Assembly: GCA_014549065.1 (NCBI GenBank)
Contig: JACDOX010000085.1
Location: 1,443,385 to 1,507,384, forward strand
DNA length: 64,000 nt
From: Cardinalis cardinalis
Lineage: Eukaryota; Chordata; Aves; Passeriformes; Cardinalidae
Direction of reading: 5' to 3'
Made by a program: the position numbers and the translations under genes. The notes beneath the pieces are model-generated. The model was given only the letters and a program-made list of their open reading frames with translations. It was not told where the DNA came from and did no database searches. Shown piece after piece: positions 1 through 12,611 of the stretch. The stretch's first letter is position 1. Every line of letters begins with the position of its first letter.

Positions 1-3000
1 TTTTTTTTNCTAATATTTCAGTGGTTTTGGTAAAACCATTCAAATATGTAATTCAAATAATCAGAAAAATTTCATACATGTATATTTCTGTGTTTCAAGC
101 ACNCAGTCCTGAAAAAGGTGGAAGACTTTTCCACACATCTCATCACTACACCTCTCTCTGTCTATAATTCTCAAAAATAACTGAAGTTTCATAAACCCAC
201 TTGGCTGATTTTCTTCTTTTCCATGAAAGCANTTGCATCCAGCTTTACGGGTAGAATTCTAGATGCTTGGTATGAAGGCTAANATTTTTGTTAAGCAGGG
301 TTATTGTTGGTTTATACTATGCTAATAAATGTATGAAAAAGAGCAAGATTCATTCATAAAGGGAGTCATACAAGGGAAGGTAAAACCTCCCACCTTGTGC
401 TTTGTTTCCTTTTAATATTGTTGCCGTAAAAATATTTAGAAGGCTCAACAATTAATTTTTAAAGTGTTTTTAAAAACTCTCTGTGTGTGGTCGGGGGACC
501 TTTCTGTAGCAGACAAAGGCTCATGGATTACAGAGCATCTTGGCAGGGAGGATTTGATCTGTGCCTGGACAGTTTGTGTTTCCAGGGGGAGGGGGTCCAG
601 CTCCAGCTGAACCTGCTCTAGAGATCCCTCATGCACAGACCCTACACTGGCCACCAGCACAAGCCAGCAGCCAATGCCATCTCAATGACCATTTTTCTTT
701 TTCACACCAAATTCCAGATTAAGAGGAGTTTTGTCCTAGTGAGCTACAGCTACTCCAGTAGGTTAAGATCTGCACTGCCTGCCACCTCTGTTTAACCTGC
801 CTTTAAATTGATCTCTATATGTTTAGAAGTTCAAAGAAAATTTTGCAGATACTAACAGGCAGGCAGGAGAGGGAGAAAGTATTTAATTTCAAGATCTGAT
901 TGGGGTGTAAACTACTTTTTTCACTCTCACTCTACATGATGCAATTCTTTTCAGGCTTTCNTCCATGCTAAAGGATGACATCTATTCACTGGAGTGACAT
1001 AATGAAGGCATTTGCATGCAAGGGATTAATTTAGTCCTGGTCAAACCTTGTGAAATGCTGAGCACCAAAAGCCACTGCAAAGAAAGGATGGCACTTTGAG
1101 GCCTACTCCCTGTATGTTTTCCTAAGCAATTCCTTCTGCTTTTCATGTTAACTCAGTGGTGTATTTCACTCCTAACTGAGGGAAATTCTTTGCTATGAAA
1201 AAAAAAAAGAAAATAGATTGTATCTGTTGTTACAGCAGTAATGGCATCTACATCTATATTTGTTTTAGGTTGTTTTTTTTTTTTTCTCTTTAAGACCTAT
1301 CTTGGCCCAAGGCTGGTAGCTTGAAAATTTACTGACATATTTTCTTCCATGATCTCAGAATTTGGAATTGCATCCAAGTACAAGTGTTTCCAAGTACTTT
1401 ATAAAAGAATATNAAACTCTGTGTGGCACTGAAGAAATGTAGAGGCAATTTTTGTCTTTTTNAATACATAACAATAATGGACTGTTTGCTCATAATTACA
1501 GTGACAAGGTCATCAGAATCTGAAAGAAAGTCATATACTGGCTGTGCTCTGCTGTCTCCACACTTATAACTTGTTATTTCAAATTTAGAATGTTCTATAT
1601 AATTCTTGGAGAAACCTCTACATCTCTCTGAAAAAACCAAAAGAGATTTTTAAGCCTTGTAAGACCTTGAACTGCTTGCAAATCTAACGCTATATTGGAT
1701 TATCTCTTTTGTCTCCCTTTTGCTGATTGGGAAGAATCATTTGTCCCTTAATGCCAGGGACAGTTCTGCAAAATTGGCTGAACAAATGAACCAATAACCC
1801 CAACCTGTATAAGAAAAGAATACAGAGAAAAATGGTTCTCTGACCATGTATACAGAGAGTCAGGAACAGGAAAAAAGATTATATTTTTCCTTAGATATTG
1901 TCTCTGACATTTTCAAGGAACTGGTACTTAAAGAGTAAAAGCAAAAAATGTTGCCTTGAAAATGAAATAAAAGCTATTTAAATGCCAAGTCCTAGTCACA
2001 AAACCTTAGTGCTTCAGAGGCTGGATGGCTGACCTTGAGAGAGGCTGTGCTGCAGCACTGGGGTGGGAGGAGGGAATGATGGAGCAGGATGGAGGAGGCG
2101 CCCTCAGTGCTGTGGTCTGACTGTCCTGAGCCAGCCCCAGAGGGCACTGAGAGCCACACAAACTTCTGGTGTTGGTAGAATAATCTGCCTGCAGCAGCTG
2201 CTCCCAAACANGGCCTGTGCTGGCCCTGGCTCTGGTTAATTTGGACCCCTGTGTGTGCCCTGAGACGCCATTTAACACTCTAAAAAAATTTCCACACAAC
2301 GTTTTGAAGAGATGAAAATTTACTTGTANTGAAAATCTGCTTGGATTTCCTTTCTGCTTAAGTGTGACTCTTCTGGTCACAGCTGGCACAGAGCTGCCAT
2401 GGGCAGCAGCANCAGCCCTCATGTCTGAGCATGGCTTGGGGACAGCACAGGGCACCCACTGCCCCAGCAGCAGCTTGGATGGTGCCACTCTGGCTGGGAT
2501 GTGACAACATTGAGCTGTGTGGGTTTGGCCATCCCACTGAACTCAAGGCACAAAATGATTCTCAGTTCATTCCACTTACTGGTAGAGTTGCAGGCTTAGG
2601 GGTTTTGTCTGTGCTGAAAATTTTGCTTTCCTATTTGACAGCTCACCTGCATTATTCTGGCTCACTGTCTCTGCCACTGCAAACCACAGTGAAATCCTCT
2701 ATATCAGTTCCTGCTCTACACACTATCTTTTAGAAACCTGAAAATCGAGCTCTCAGTGCAAAATTCTGCTGCACATTGAGAACAATCACTCTGTAGCACA
2801 GGCAGGATGGTGCTCTCTGCTCCACTGGTGTGCCAGGAGAGCACCACAGCATATCTGGGGCACAGCTTCAAGTCTTACAATNCTTGAGACAAAGGACTGA
2901 AACCTGCATTCAGTGCCCAGGAGAAACTCCAGTGAAAAGAGTTTCATTCCTGAGCTTAGAGGGAAAAATTAGCTGCAAGTCTAAGAGCTAAGGTGGGGAG

Positions 3001-6000
3001 AATATCTTCCTTGGGCACCAGCTTCCCCATTTGAATCAGAATCTTCTGCAGGGCTGAGATTTCTGGATAAGGTTTCATGGTGTCAATAAGAAAAGGGATG
3101 AGAAAAGTAAAAAAAACCCAATAATAGTTCTGGAATGGTCCATTTTGATCATGTAGGAAATCTGGGTTTTAATTAAGTATGGCTGCTTAATATTTTGTTA
3201 AGAGCCATTATATGCATTCATAAATCTGTCACAAATTGATTCTCCTTAATTTAATNTTTCAATAAAATTATTTATGCTTTTTATTTACCATTGGAAAAAG
3301 CAAGGGGAAAATAGATTATGTTTAAAAATTCAATTTAAAAAAAGCAGTCAAGTGCTTAGTTCTGAAGTTTCTTGCTTTTATTTTTGAGGAATAGTATTTT
3401 GGTAATTTTAATTTAATTGAAAAATTCCAGAACTATCCTAAAACTACACCAAGCTGTCTTCATTTCTTGACATAAGTGAAGGGAAAAAAATTAACTTCCA
3501 GTCTGTGTATTGATTCTTTGGTCTGAAAACAACAGATTTATATTTCATATTATCTAGTTTACATTATAATTAAGACTGATACACTAATCAGTCTGCTTCA
3601 AATCCTCTTCTAAAGTGTCTCATAAATCCTGCTTACTTTCCTTTCCTAATACTGATATGAAAAAATAATTACATTTACAAAGCAATCCATCTGAATCCAC
3701 CACTCAAGACACATTTAATAAAAGACAGGAAATCTATGGGCAGAACATGACTTTCTTTATAAGCTGTTATGTTCTTGTTTCCTCCCAGACATGCACAAAG
3801 GAAGTGCAATGCCCAAAGGTTGGATGAAATTTAGCTTNTACCAGATGATCCAGCTTGTGAACAAAATTACCTTCAAATTAGCTTTGTTTGACAAGCTATA
3901 GCTTCCCCTCCCTAATTAATGCCAAATTTCAAAGGTGAAGCAGGAGCTGAGACTCCCCCAAGCTGTGGGATGCTCTTGTCCTTTGCAATGAGCAAACTGC
4001 TCTGGGGTGGCTGCAGAGTGAGCAAATCCCAAAGGGCTCCGTGTCCCAAAGCCATGCAGTGCTCCAGCCAGGGAGCTCACTGAGAATCACCAGGTCTGGT
4101 GACTGTAACCTGTTAGCAAAGGCTGCCTGGGACTTTGAAACATTTACCTCAAAACAGCCTAATCAGACAAGACACTGGCTGAGAGCCACAGGGAGCTCAC
4201 AGAATATATTTTACTAACACAATTAAATACTTGTGAATTTTACAGTATGTCAAATATATGCACCCTACACTGGAAACATGCCTCCTCCAATTTTTCCTTT
4301 GTAGGAAATTTCTGTCACAAAACATTTTATTCAGCACTTAAAGTATTCTACAGAGTTTTTTTTTCACCACAAGAAAATCTGCTGAACTTGAATATATTTC
4401 TGTCACCTTTAATCTTTGTATAATATTGTTTAGACCATTTAAATTTCCCATTTTGTTGTTAACCTTCTATTTTGAATGATAGTTTTTTTATTTGTTATGA
4501 AGAGATGTGGTCATCTAGCTAATAGATACTTATATACTCCAGAAAGCAGAATTCCTGTGGTTTTNCATAAGGGTTGTAGAAGTGACTGTAGAATGAGATG
4601 GCTGGCAGGAGACCAAGGCAGCACTTTTCCTCCTGATTCTCTCATCTCTAGAGTTCTGTTTACAGCACATTTTTCACCCAGAATTCCTTCATTCAGTTGG
4701 TCCCCTGTAAATTTTAAGAATCCTTTGCCGTACTGTGGTCACTTTGCAAATGGCAATAACTAATTTTGTCTCTGTTATCAAGTGTGAAGTACACAGAGTG
4801 TTTAGCCTTGTTCCTGATGGAAAAGCCAAACGTTCTTACATTTATGGTGTGTAAGCTCTGTTTGTCACAGTTTTTCCTGCACTGCTTCAATTACAACTCC
4901 AATTGTGTAAAAACAACANAGCTCTTTTTCTGAACACTGTAGGGAGACTTGATTTTTTCATGAGGCTGCAGTAAGAATACATTTCTGTTTTGAAATAGGG
5001 TGTGTAGATATTTCTTTAAGTATAAGGATTATGCTATTTGCATATTTGAAGAACACATGAAGGGTCACTTAGACTTCCATACTGTAATGAAGTAAATAAG
5101 CACTTTGTGTTTCTGGCATAGGAGAGAGATTCATTTGAAAAAGAACTTCTTGGCACTGTCTTAGACAAATAGCACTTTAAAAAATTGCCAGATGTCAAAA
5201 GTACAAAAAGTAAAAGTAAGTCATTGCACTTTAACTACATTATGATGTTTGGTTATGTTGCTTTATNTTTAAAATAGCCAATAATATGCAATTATCTAAA
5301 GCTATCTAGTGGCATCACCAGCATAATTCTAGAAGAGGATTTCTTGTTATGAAGGCAACCTGAGCTTTCAGTAGGAATGAAAGGTATTCTTATACAATTG
5401 GGCATGTAATTTTTAAAATGCTGGGAGACTTGATGGTTCCACCACTTTAACTCCATCTATACACAAACATCCATCTGGCAATTCACCCAGTGAGGTTCCT
5501 AGAGACACGGGCAAATATTGTCTAAAAAAAAAAGAGAGATTTATTCTATCATCCTAGATTTTCACATCGCTTAAAGTCAAGTTTACAGTAGGTCCAACTC
5601 GTGCTGGAAGAACACAGGTGCAAGCACAGAGCAGTAAATTGCACAATGACTTCACCAGATCTCAAAGGCACCAGAGGTGCTAAGCAGAATGTCCACCTCT
5701 ACTCTTCCCTTGAGGTTTCCAAGACAATTCCCTGCAGCCCTGAAGTGGAATGCATCAGTCAGAGGGAGCTGGGGTATGGGTGCCCCTCATTCTTCACCAC
5801 TTCATGCAGTGGTTTGAATAAGTGAAACTTCACTATAAAAGTGTAAAAAAACTCCAAAATCAAAAATATTGAGACAGCAAATCAAACTATGCAAGTAAAA
5901 TGAGTATAGCAAATAAATAATAGATGTTAATTGTGTGGAATTTTTCCCATCTAAAAGTTAAAAATGTACAGCACTGATTTTTCAAGAGATTGCCTTCTTT

Positions 6001-7319
6001 TGGTTTTATCATTTGTGACAGTAATAACCAACCTTATCTCCTCACACGTGGTTGAGAATATCAGGTGAATATAAATCAAAACCTCCCTGCAAGGCCTGAG
6101 TTCCAGAGAAGTTCACATTCAGCTNTGATCCAAACCCTGGAGATAAAGCTCACTTCCACAGAGGATTATTTTTGGTCTGAGTTTACAGAGAGCTACTCAC
6201 ATTGTGAACATATGCAGTAGATATCTAGGCAAAAGGAGAGACTCCCAATTTCTAGAAGTCCAAATATCAGTACTAGTNTGGTATCAGTTAATGAATTAAA
6301 TTAGAACTATCCTGAAAGGCTTAATAGAAATACTTGAACACCAGCAAGTGTTCAGTACAGAGGCAGTGAGACCTGTCCTGCAGTATGTGAGGCATTGCAA
6401 GCTCTCAGATGTGCTGTTGTCTGGCAAATGGACTTTCAGATATTCCAGCTGCTAAGAATTATTTAGGAAAAAAGTAATCTTCGTATCATTGCCTTCTATT
6501 CTAGAACTATAGGAAGCCACTGCATATTCAGTGTATATGAATCAGAAGACTGGATGATTTGGTTTATTAAATAAAATTAATGGTCAGCTGACATACAATT
6601 AATCAGTCAATTATTTTATTTTAGTCTACTTGAATTTTGAAATGTCAACTCCTGAAATTAGGCTTTAGGAAATGATTTGTTGACTATCATCTGTTGACAG
6701 AACTGAAATTAAATAAGGCCAGAAGAATTCTGCAAAATAAGGTTTTCTGTGTAAAGTGGAATTCTCACAGCAAACAGTTGCTGACAGCTATTCTGAACAC
6801 TCCAATGTGCACAGCCTCAGGTTCCCTGTCAGGTTAAAACTGCATTAGGCTCATTTGGGGGCTACTGTGCTGTTTGTTTGTTTGTTAGGGGGTTTTCCTA
6901 GCCAAGGTCAGTGGGACCTGGCATCACTGAGGAATTCCTGACTTGTGCATCAGGAGGGCTCTGAGTCAGCACTGACTGACAGCACCCCCAGTGCCCCAAA
7001 AAGAGCATCAGGAGCTGCTCAGGGTGTGCTCAGCACCACTGCAGTCCCTCACCTCTTTGCTTTGGGCTGCTCGAGTGAGAGGAGGCAGCTTAGGGGGCAC
7101 TGCAGGGCTGCTGCAGCTGGCACGAACGCCCAGCCTTGCCTCCTGCTGCAGAGAGCTCCAGGAGGGAGGGAATCCTAAAAGCCCAGAGCCACCTGTTCAC
7201 AGCTGGTCTTAACCACAGACAGGGAAATCTGCACCATATTCCCTTAAAGAACCATTCCTACCAGTGCCATGGCAGGTTTGTATTCAAAGTGCATTTCATT
7301 TCAGATTAAGTGGTACAGA

Positions 7320-7500
7320 CTTTAATGATTTACTTCAAAAGAGTTTGCAGAATATAAACATTAATGCATTAATTAATAGAAATCATAATACAATGCAAAT
7401 ACAATTAGTTTAAGGCCAATTTATGTTTAATGACAGAGCAGTTATCAAAGCTCAATTACTCTAATTAGAATTTTATTCACTGAGGCACATTTCATCCAGT
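7320..7500. promoter_or_regulatory. Candidate conserved non-coding element (motif cluster)
   Basis: Contains the exact 14-bp palindrome ATTAATGCATTAAT (7360-7373), a perfect POU octamer ATGCAAAT (7393-7400), CAATTAG, TAATTAG and several other TAAT cores within about 130 bp. Such density is typical of developmental enhancers, but AT-rich intron can mimic it. Confidence 0.3.
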
Positions 7501-8040
7501 GTTTGCTCAGCACTTTACAGAATGAGTCCCAAAGACTAACAGTGATTTAGGCTGAGGTTTTTTACTGAGTTTCCTATTTACATATCCTCAGAAAATAAAT
7601 GACATGTTATCTATCTGCCTTTNAATAAAGTACTCAATAATTTTTGCACACTAGTAGCAAAATACCTCCATAATAACAGTCTGGGAAATTAATTGACTCA
7701 TGGTTATCTTTTATATTTGATAAAATGCTGCTTCTGTCTCTCTTCAGTCAGGGAGATGTTCCTCACTACAGATCTCTCTGTAGCTTTTATATTTAGCCAC
7801 TGACATGTAGTACTAAAGTACATTCAACTTACTAGGAATTTATTCTGTGTCAGATTTAATTTTTTTTCCTTTTTATTGAATGCAAGTGAAACAGTAACAA
7901 CTCAACTTATTGCAATAAAATTATTATTTGCTTCATCTTGGTAAAGTTACAGCTTTTAAGGGCATTGGCTCCTTCTCAGATGAGGTTGCCAACCATGCAG
8001 AGAAGGGGAGGACAGTGGATGTTGTATAATTTATTTTCCA

Positions 8041-8628
8041 GCTAGTCCTTTGACCCAGTCTGTCATGGTGTCCTTAAAACCAAATTCATGGGATAAGGAT
8101 GAGATAGGGGTGGGTGAAAAACTGGCTGCAGTGCTACAAGCAAAGCACTGTGACCAATGCTGGGGTTCCTCAGGGATTAGCAGTGGGATCAATGTAATTT
8201 AATGTCTCCAGCAGTGAGCAGGAGAAGGGCTGGAATGCCCTCTCAGCAAGGATGTGCATGGCCCCAAACTGGGAGCAGCAGGGAACACACTGGAGAAGGG
8301 GGTTCCCTTCAGANGCCTGGACAGGCTGGAGAAATGGGCTGAGCAGAATCTCATTAAATTCAGCAAGGATATCTTCCATCTCTGAAGGGATCTCATGGAA
8401 CAGTGCAAGCTGCAGATGCTGCTCTGCAGGAAAGTGTTGAACTTTAAAAGTGAAACTGCAACAGGGCTCCCACCAAGGTTGGAGAATCTCTGTCCCATGA
8501 GCTGCTCAAGACAGCTGGATGTGGCTCCTTGCAACCTGATCTATTTAGATTTGTTTTGAGGAAAGGATCAAACCAGATATCCTCTGAAGGTCCCCTCCAC
8601 AATAACTTTTGGTTCTATGACTCTGTAT
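8041..8628 (+). mobile_element. CR1 LINE, 5'-truncated, 3' end fragment
   Basis: Several stretches match my memory of the 3' part of avian CR1 elements in the correct order: CTTTGACCCAGTCTGTCATG, GGGGTTCCTCAGGGATTAG, GCCTGGACAGGCTGGAGAAA followed by TGGGCTGAGCAG, CTCATTAAATTCAGCAAGG, then GCAACCTGATCTATTTAGA and CCTCTGAAGGTCCCCTCCAC. The end carries two degenerate copies of the CR1 terminal octamer ATTCTRTG (GTTCTATG at 8612, ACTCTGTA at 8620). The reverse-transcriptase frame is broken by many changes, and a segment between about 8375 and 8390 seems deleted relative to full elements. It is an old, dead copy lying antisense in SHISA9 intron 2. The left limit is approximate. Confidence 0.85.
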
Positions 8629-11600
8629 TGCTTGTTGTATAGGACATTTTGTATGCATGAANACTTTGAAGAATGCAGCATTTTTAAAGTTTTAGCTTAA
8701 GTAATTATTATGCACAGATCTATAGTATGGCTACTAAAATGTCACTTTATTTCTTCTCTTTCCGTCAGTTTTCTGTGACTCTTCCCACTCTGAAAAAGGA
8801 ATGTTTAACTGACTTTATCTCCATGGTAGTGGCACAAACATTTTTAACAATTTTTGTAATTTTTCACTAAAATACTGATCAGCGCTTTTGTGCACCTTCT
8901 ATGCAATAAAAAGGCAGCATAACATTAACTGTATGAGAAATATGTGAAAGAAATATGACAAGNCTCTAAAAGCCACAGCCCTTAAAAATGGGCTTCTCAT
9001 ATTGAGGAATGAGCTATATCAATTTAAAGATCTCCCTTTAAAATAATAATGAAATCCTGAAATAACTGACTTCACCACAAGGGTGGGTGCNNTGTCCCTC
9101 CAGGTGTTGCTCTGGACCACCATGTAGAAGTAAAGTGATCTGTAGCAAATTGTTCACTACTCTCCTTTCANCTCTGGTAATATTTGATCCCCAGTTGCAG
9201 TAGTTTTTGAAACTTGCCTGTGAATATTCTAAATGGAAACCAAGCAGCCTTTCTAATACAGCCCACATCCACTTCTCTTCCATGTGATCTGCTCATCCAG
9301 GTGTNTCTTCAGCCCAGCCTGGCAAGGTTTGGGTTTTTTCCTCACAGAAGAATAGCAAATTTAAATATAATGCAAACTGGCAGCCAAAAGTCCTAGGAGG
9401 TGGTTCTGGAGCCAGGGATTACTGAGTCATGGGGATGTTCTGGCCACACAACTGCTTTCCCAGAAATGCCATTTCCAGCTGCACAGGGACACAAACCAAC
9501 AGGAACAGACCTGAAACTGTGCCCACAGAATGCACATATTCAAGGAAAAGTAATGAAAGCATTCAAATTAGTGTACCTTGAAAAAGAGAGCTGACTAATA
9601 GGATTACAAGCTCAGCATTACTAGAAAGCATAAAGTCAGTTATAAAAATTTTAGGAACTGAAGTCAACCATTCTAACTTTTCCCTATAAGCTATTAAATC
9701 ATTTATTAATTTTACGCATCAGCTGTGCAAAGTTGTTAAATAACAATCAGTGGTTTTGTCTGCTCAGCCACCTAATGGGCCTGAATTGGATTTTTTACTG
9801 GTATTATGGGCATTTTCTGTAACAAGGAGAGCCTGTGAAAAGGGGAGAATTGAAAACATTTCTTAAAACTGGCTTGGTTTAATTACAATGACTTTAAGAA
9901 CACTGCAAAAGATAGAATTTTGTATTCATATGACAGGCATGTAATGTTACATCACCACTAAAAGATAACAGAGAATCTATTAGCAGTAATAATAGAAGTG
10001 TCTTACTTTTAAATATATATATCTATTTTAAATGTGCACTTTTCACACTGAGAAAAATCTTTTTTAAAATGCATGTTTTGACCATGGATCGGTAACTTTT
10101 CTACAATTGAGTAAAGTCCATCTATTGAAGTCTAAGTGGGATTATTTTAATATAAATTTATGCATAAGTCTACGTGTGTGTACACATATTAAAATGCAGT
10201 ATTTTATTTAATATATTTTGCACAGCTGATAAAAATGGTATCAAATAGCCACATATAATATTAAAGAGTAGTATAATATTCAAGAACTAATCTTGGGAGA
10301 AACTTATCTAACTCTTCTGAATTAGAAGCTGAATTCTAATTCTGATTTGATAAAACTTATATATCAAATGCGAGGGAATATTATACCTGACTACATTTCA
10401 TGCTCATTGAATATATTTCTGTTTCTACTCTTATTGTCACTATTGGTGCCAAAAGACCTTAATTGCAGGCAGCTTTTTTGACAGCAAATGCTGGATGTCT
10501 GCAATTTTGGTTTTGTCAAGGTAATGCATCTTGTAGCCTGACAGTGCAGAACAAAGGGGACTTTCAGTTCTCTGGGTCTATAAATTGGTCTGCACCCTGG
10601 CTTAAGTCATTAATGGCTTATTGGGCTTTCTCCATTCANCAGATGATTGTATTTAATGCTCTGCTATTAATCTTCTCAATTAATTAATAAAAAATAAATC
10701 AATATCTTTACAAAATTTGCTATTAGAAAAATATCATGGGAATAAGATCCTATGTCACAAGTGTGCTCCTTGGTAATAATGGCCATGCTGTGAATGCTGG
10801 TATAGAGTAAGTTCAAAAGTTACCAACACTCCTAAAAATGTCATTAGAAAGGCATGTCTGACAGGGGAAAAAAAAATTTTAAAAAAGAGGGGAAAGGGAC
10901 CTATTGTTTTCTGTTCAGAAAGCATCATTGTGCAAATCATTATAGAGGAAAGACTGAATATNTGCTTTCCACAATGTGGACATTGAGATGCTCAGTTCCT
11001 TCCATGATTGCCTGCAAGGTTGAAAGAAAAGGAAAATAATCAAAAAGACCAAGTTTGCATCTTTCAAGATAAAGAGAAGCAGGGCTAACAGTTCTCTTTC
11101 TNTGTGGGCTGCACAGCAAGGGCACCATTTACTTCTTTTGGTGTGTTCTGTGCAAGCTGCTGACGGCCAAAGTGGTGTCACTTGGGAGTGCACAGCCCTC
11201 ACAGTCCTTCCTCAGGCCTGCATCACCATTGCTGGTGCTCTGCTGGCCATAAATAAAAGGTCATTGGCCGTGAAAGAAACATCACTTTGTTTCCCACTCA
11301 GTCTTTTATGCCTTTTAGATTGAAACCTTATTTCTATTGACCACTGTTTGGATGATTGTTCGTGTTTTTCAGTTACAAAAACAGGGTTATTTGTGGGGTT
11401 TATAGCACTGTTTTTCCCAAACCTGCCTTGCAGAGCTCCTAGGAGACTCAACAAAACCACTGCATGGTAAACAATTTATGCATATACTGGGAGTTATTTA
11501 TATTGAAAGGTTTCTAAGCCAATATCAGAAAATTAAGGGAGAAAAAGCACAGGCATCACATTTCTCTTGTTTGTCCCTTGTTTTGTTGAGGAAAGAAACT

Positions 11601-12568
11601 ATTTTATTCAAGGCATAGAATGAAAACAGTTATTGAAAATCCCTGTGAGGGCAAGCAAACACGTTGTTTCATTTGGCTATGTCCATCAATCAAGTACTTG
11701 TAAAATACTGGTTCACATTACTAAAACAATGAAGAGATTAAAATTTTAATAGGTGTATTAGGCTGCCAAAACAGAAAAGATTATTGTAAAATGAACTGTT
11801 TAAATTGGGACCTTTGATTATCTCTTCTAGGAAGAATTACTTGCTTAGTCTATTATGTCTGTATACATACTTGAAGAACATTGGATTAATGTATAATTTC
11901 TTTATTCCTATGCAATTTCTATTGGTATATTGAAATATGTGAATGGATTTGTTTTGGTTTAATTCTGAGCTATTGAGAAATCAGTGAGAAAGGAAATCAG
12001 AGGTCCTTAAAGGAATTAAGAGTCCTTTAGAAAATAGCCATTACTTTACGGGTGCCCACTTCCTGCCTCAGATATATTAGCAAGCTTATTTCTATCATAT
12101 TTCAAACTCAGAAGGACACTAAATTGTTGAAAACAAAGCTTGTGTCTACAGCAAAAAATATGAGCTGCCTGCAGCTAACATTGGAGGGAAGCCAAGAAAG
12201 CTGGTTCATGGCCCCAGGCTGCAGGCAGCTGCCCCAGTGGTCCTGCAGNCCCACTTGGGGAAGCCACAGTGTGACTCTGTGAGGGGANCAGAGCTGGCTC
12301 TAATTCATACACAGCAGGATTGCAGTTNTTTTAAAGTCATTACAGTCTGACTCTGAAGAGAGCTGTGAAGCAGTGATGAGATTGTAGTGGAGGAAGGAGG
12401 AGGGTGATACTCTTAAATGGGGAGGCAAGAAAGGCAAATGGCCAGGGCTTGAAATGGGCACCCTCTGAGTGGTGCCACTGCTGAAAGTGCAGTCTGGTGA
12501 CACTACAGCCATGAAGACCAGGATACAATTTGCCCAAACCACAGGCTTCCTGGCATGCACCTGAGACC

Positions 12569-12611
12569 CTCATTTTTTCTTGAGGGTCGCTGAGCCCTCA
12601 AGAAAAATGAG
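12569..12611. repeat. Near-perfect inverted repeat (hairpin)
   Basis: Left arm CTCATTTTTTCTTGAGGG (12569-12586), 8-nt loop TCGCTGAG, right arm CCCTCAAGAAAAATGAG (12595-12611). The arms pair completely except for one extra T on the left. It lies in intronic AT-rich DNA beside a GC-richer patch. Confidence 0.95.

Noticed and set aside
2006..2733. Overlapping frames of 62-160 codons on both strands
   Set aside because: No recognisable protein; frames contain N and conflict with one another.
9085..9330. Possible second CR1 fragment
   Set aside because: Only phrases such as TCCCTCCAGGTGTTGC look vaguely repeat-like; no terminal octamer or ordered CR1 blocks found.
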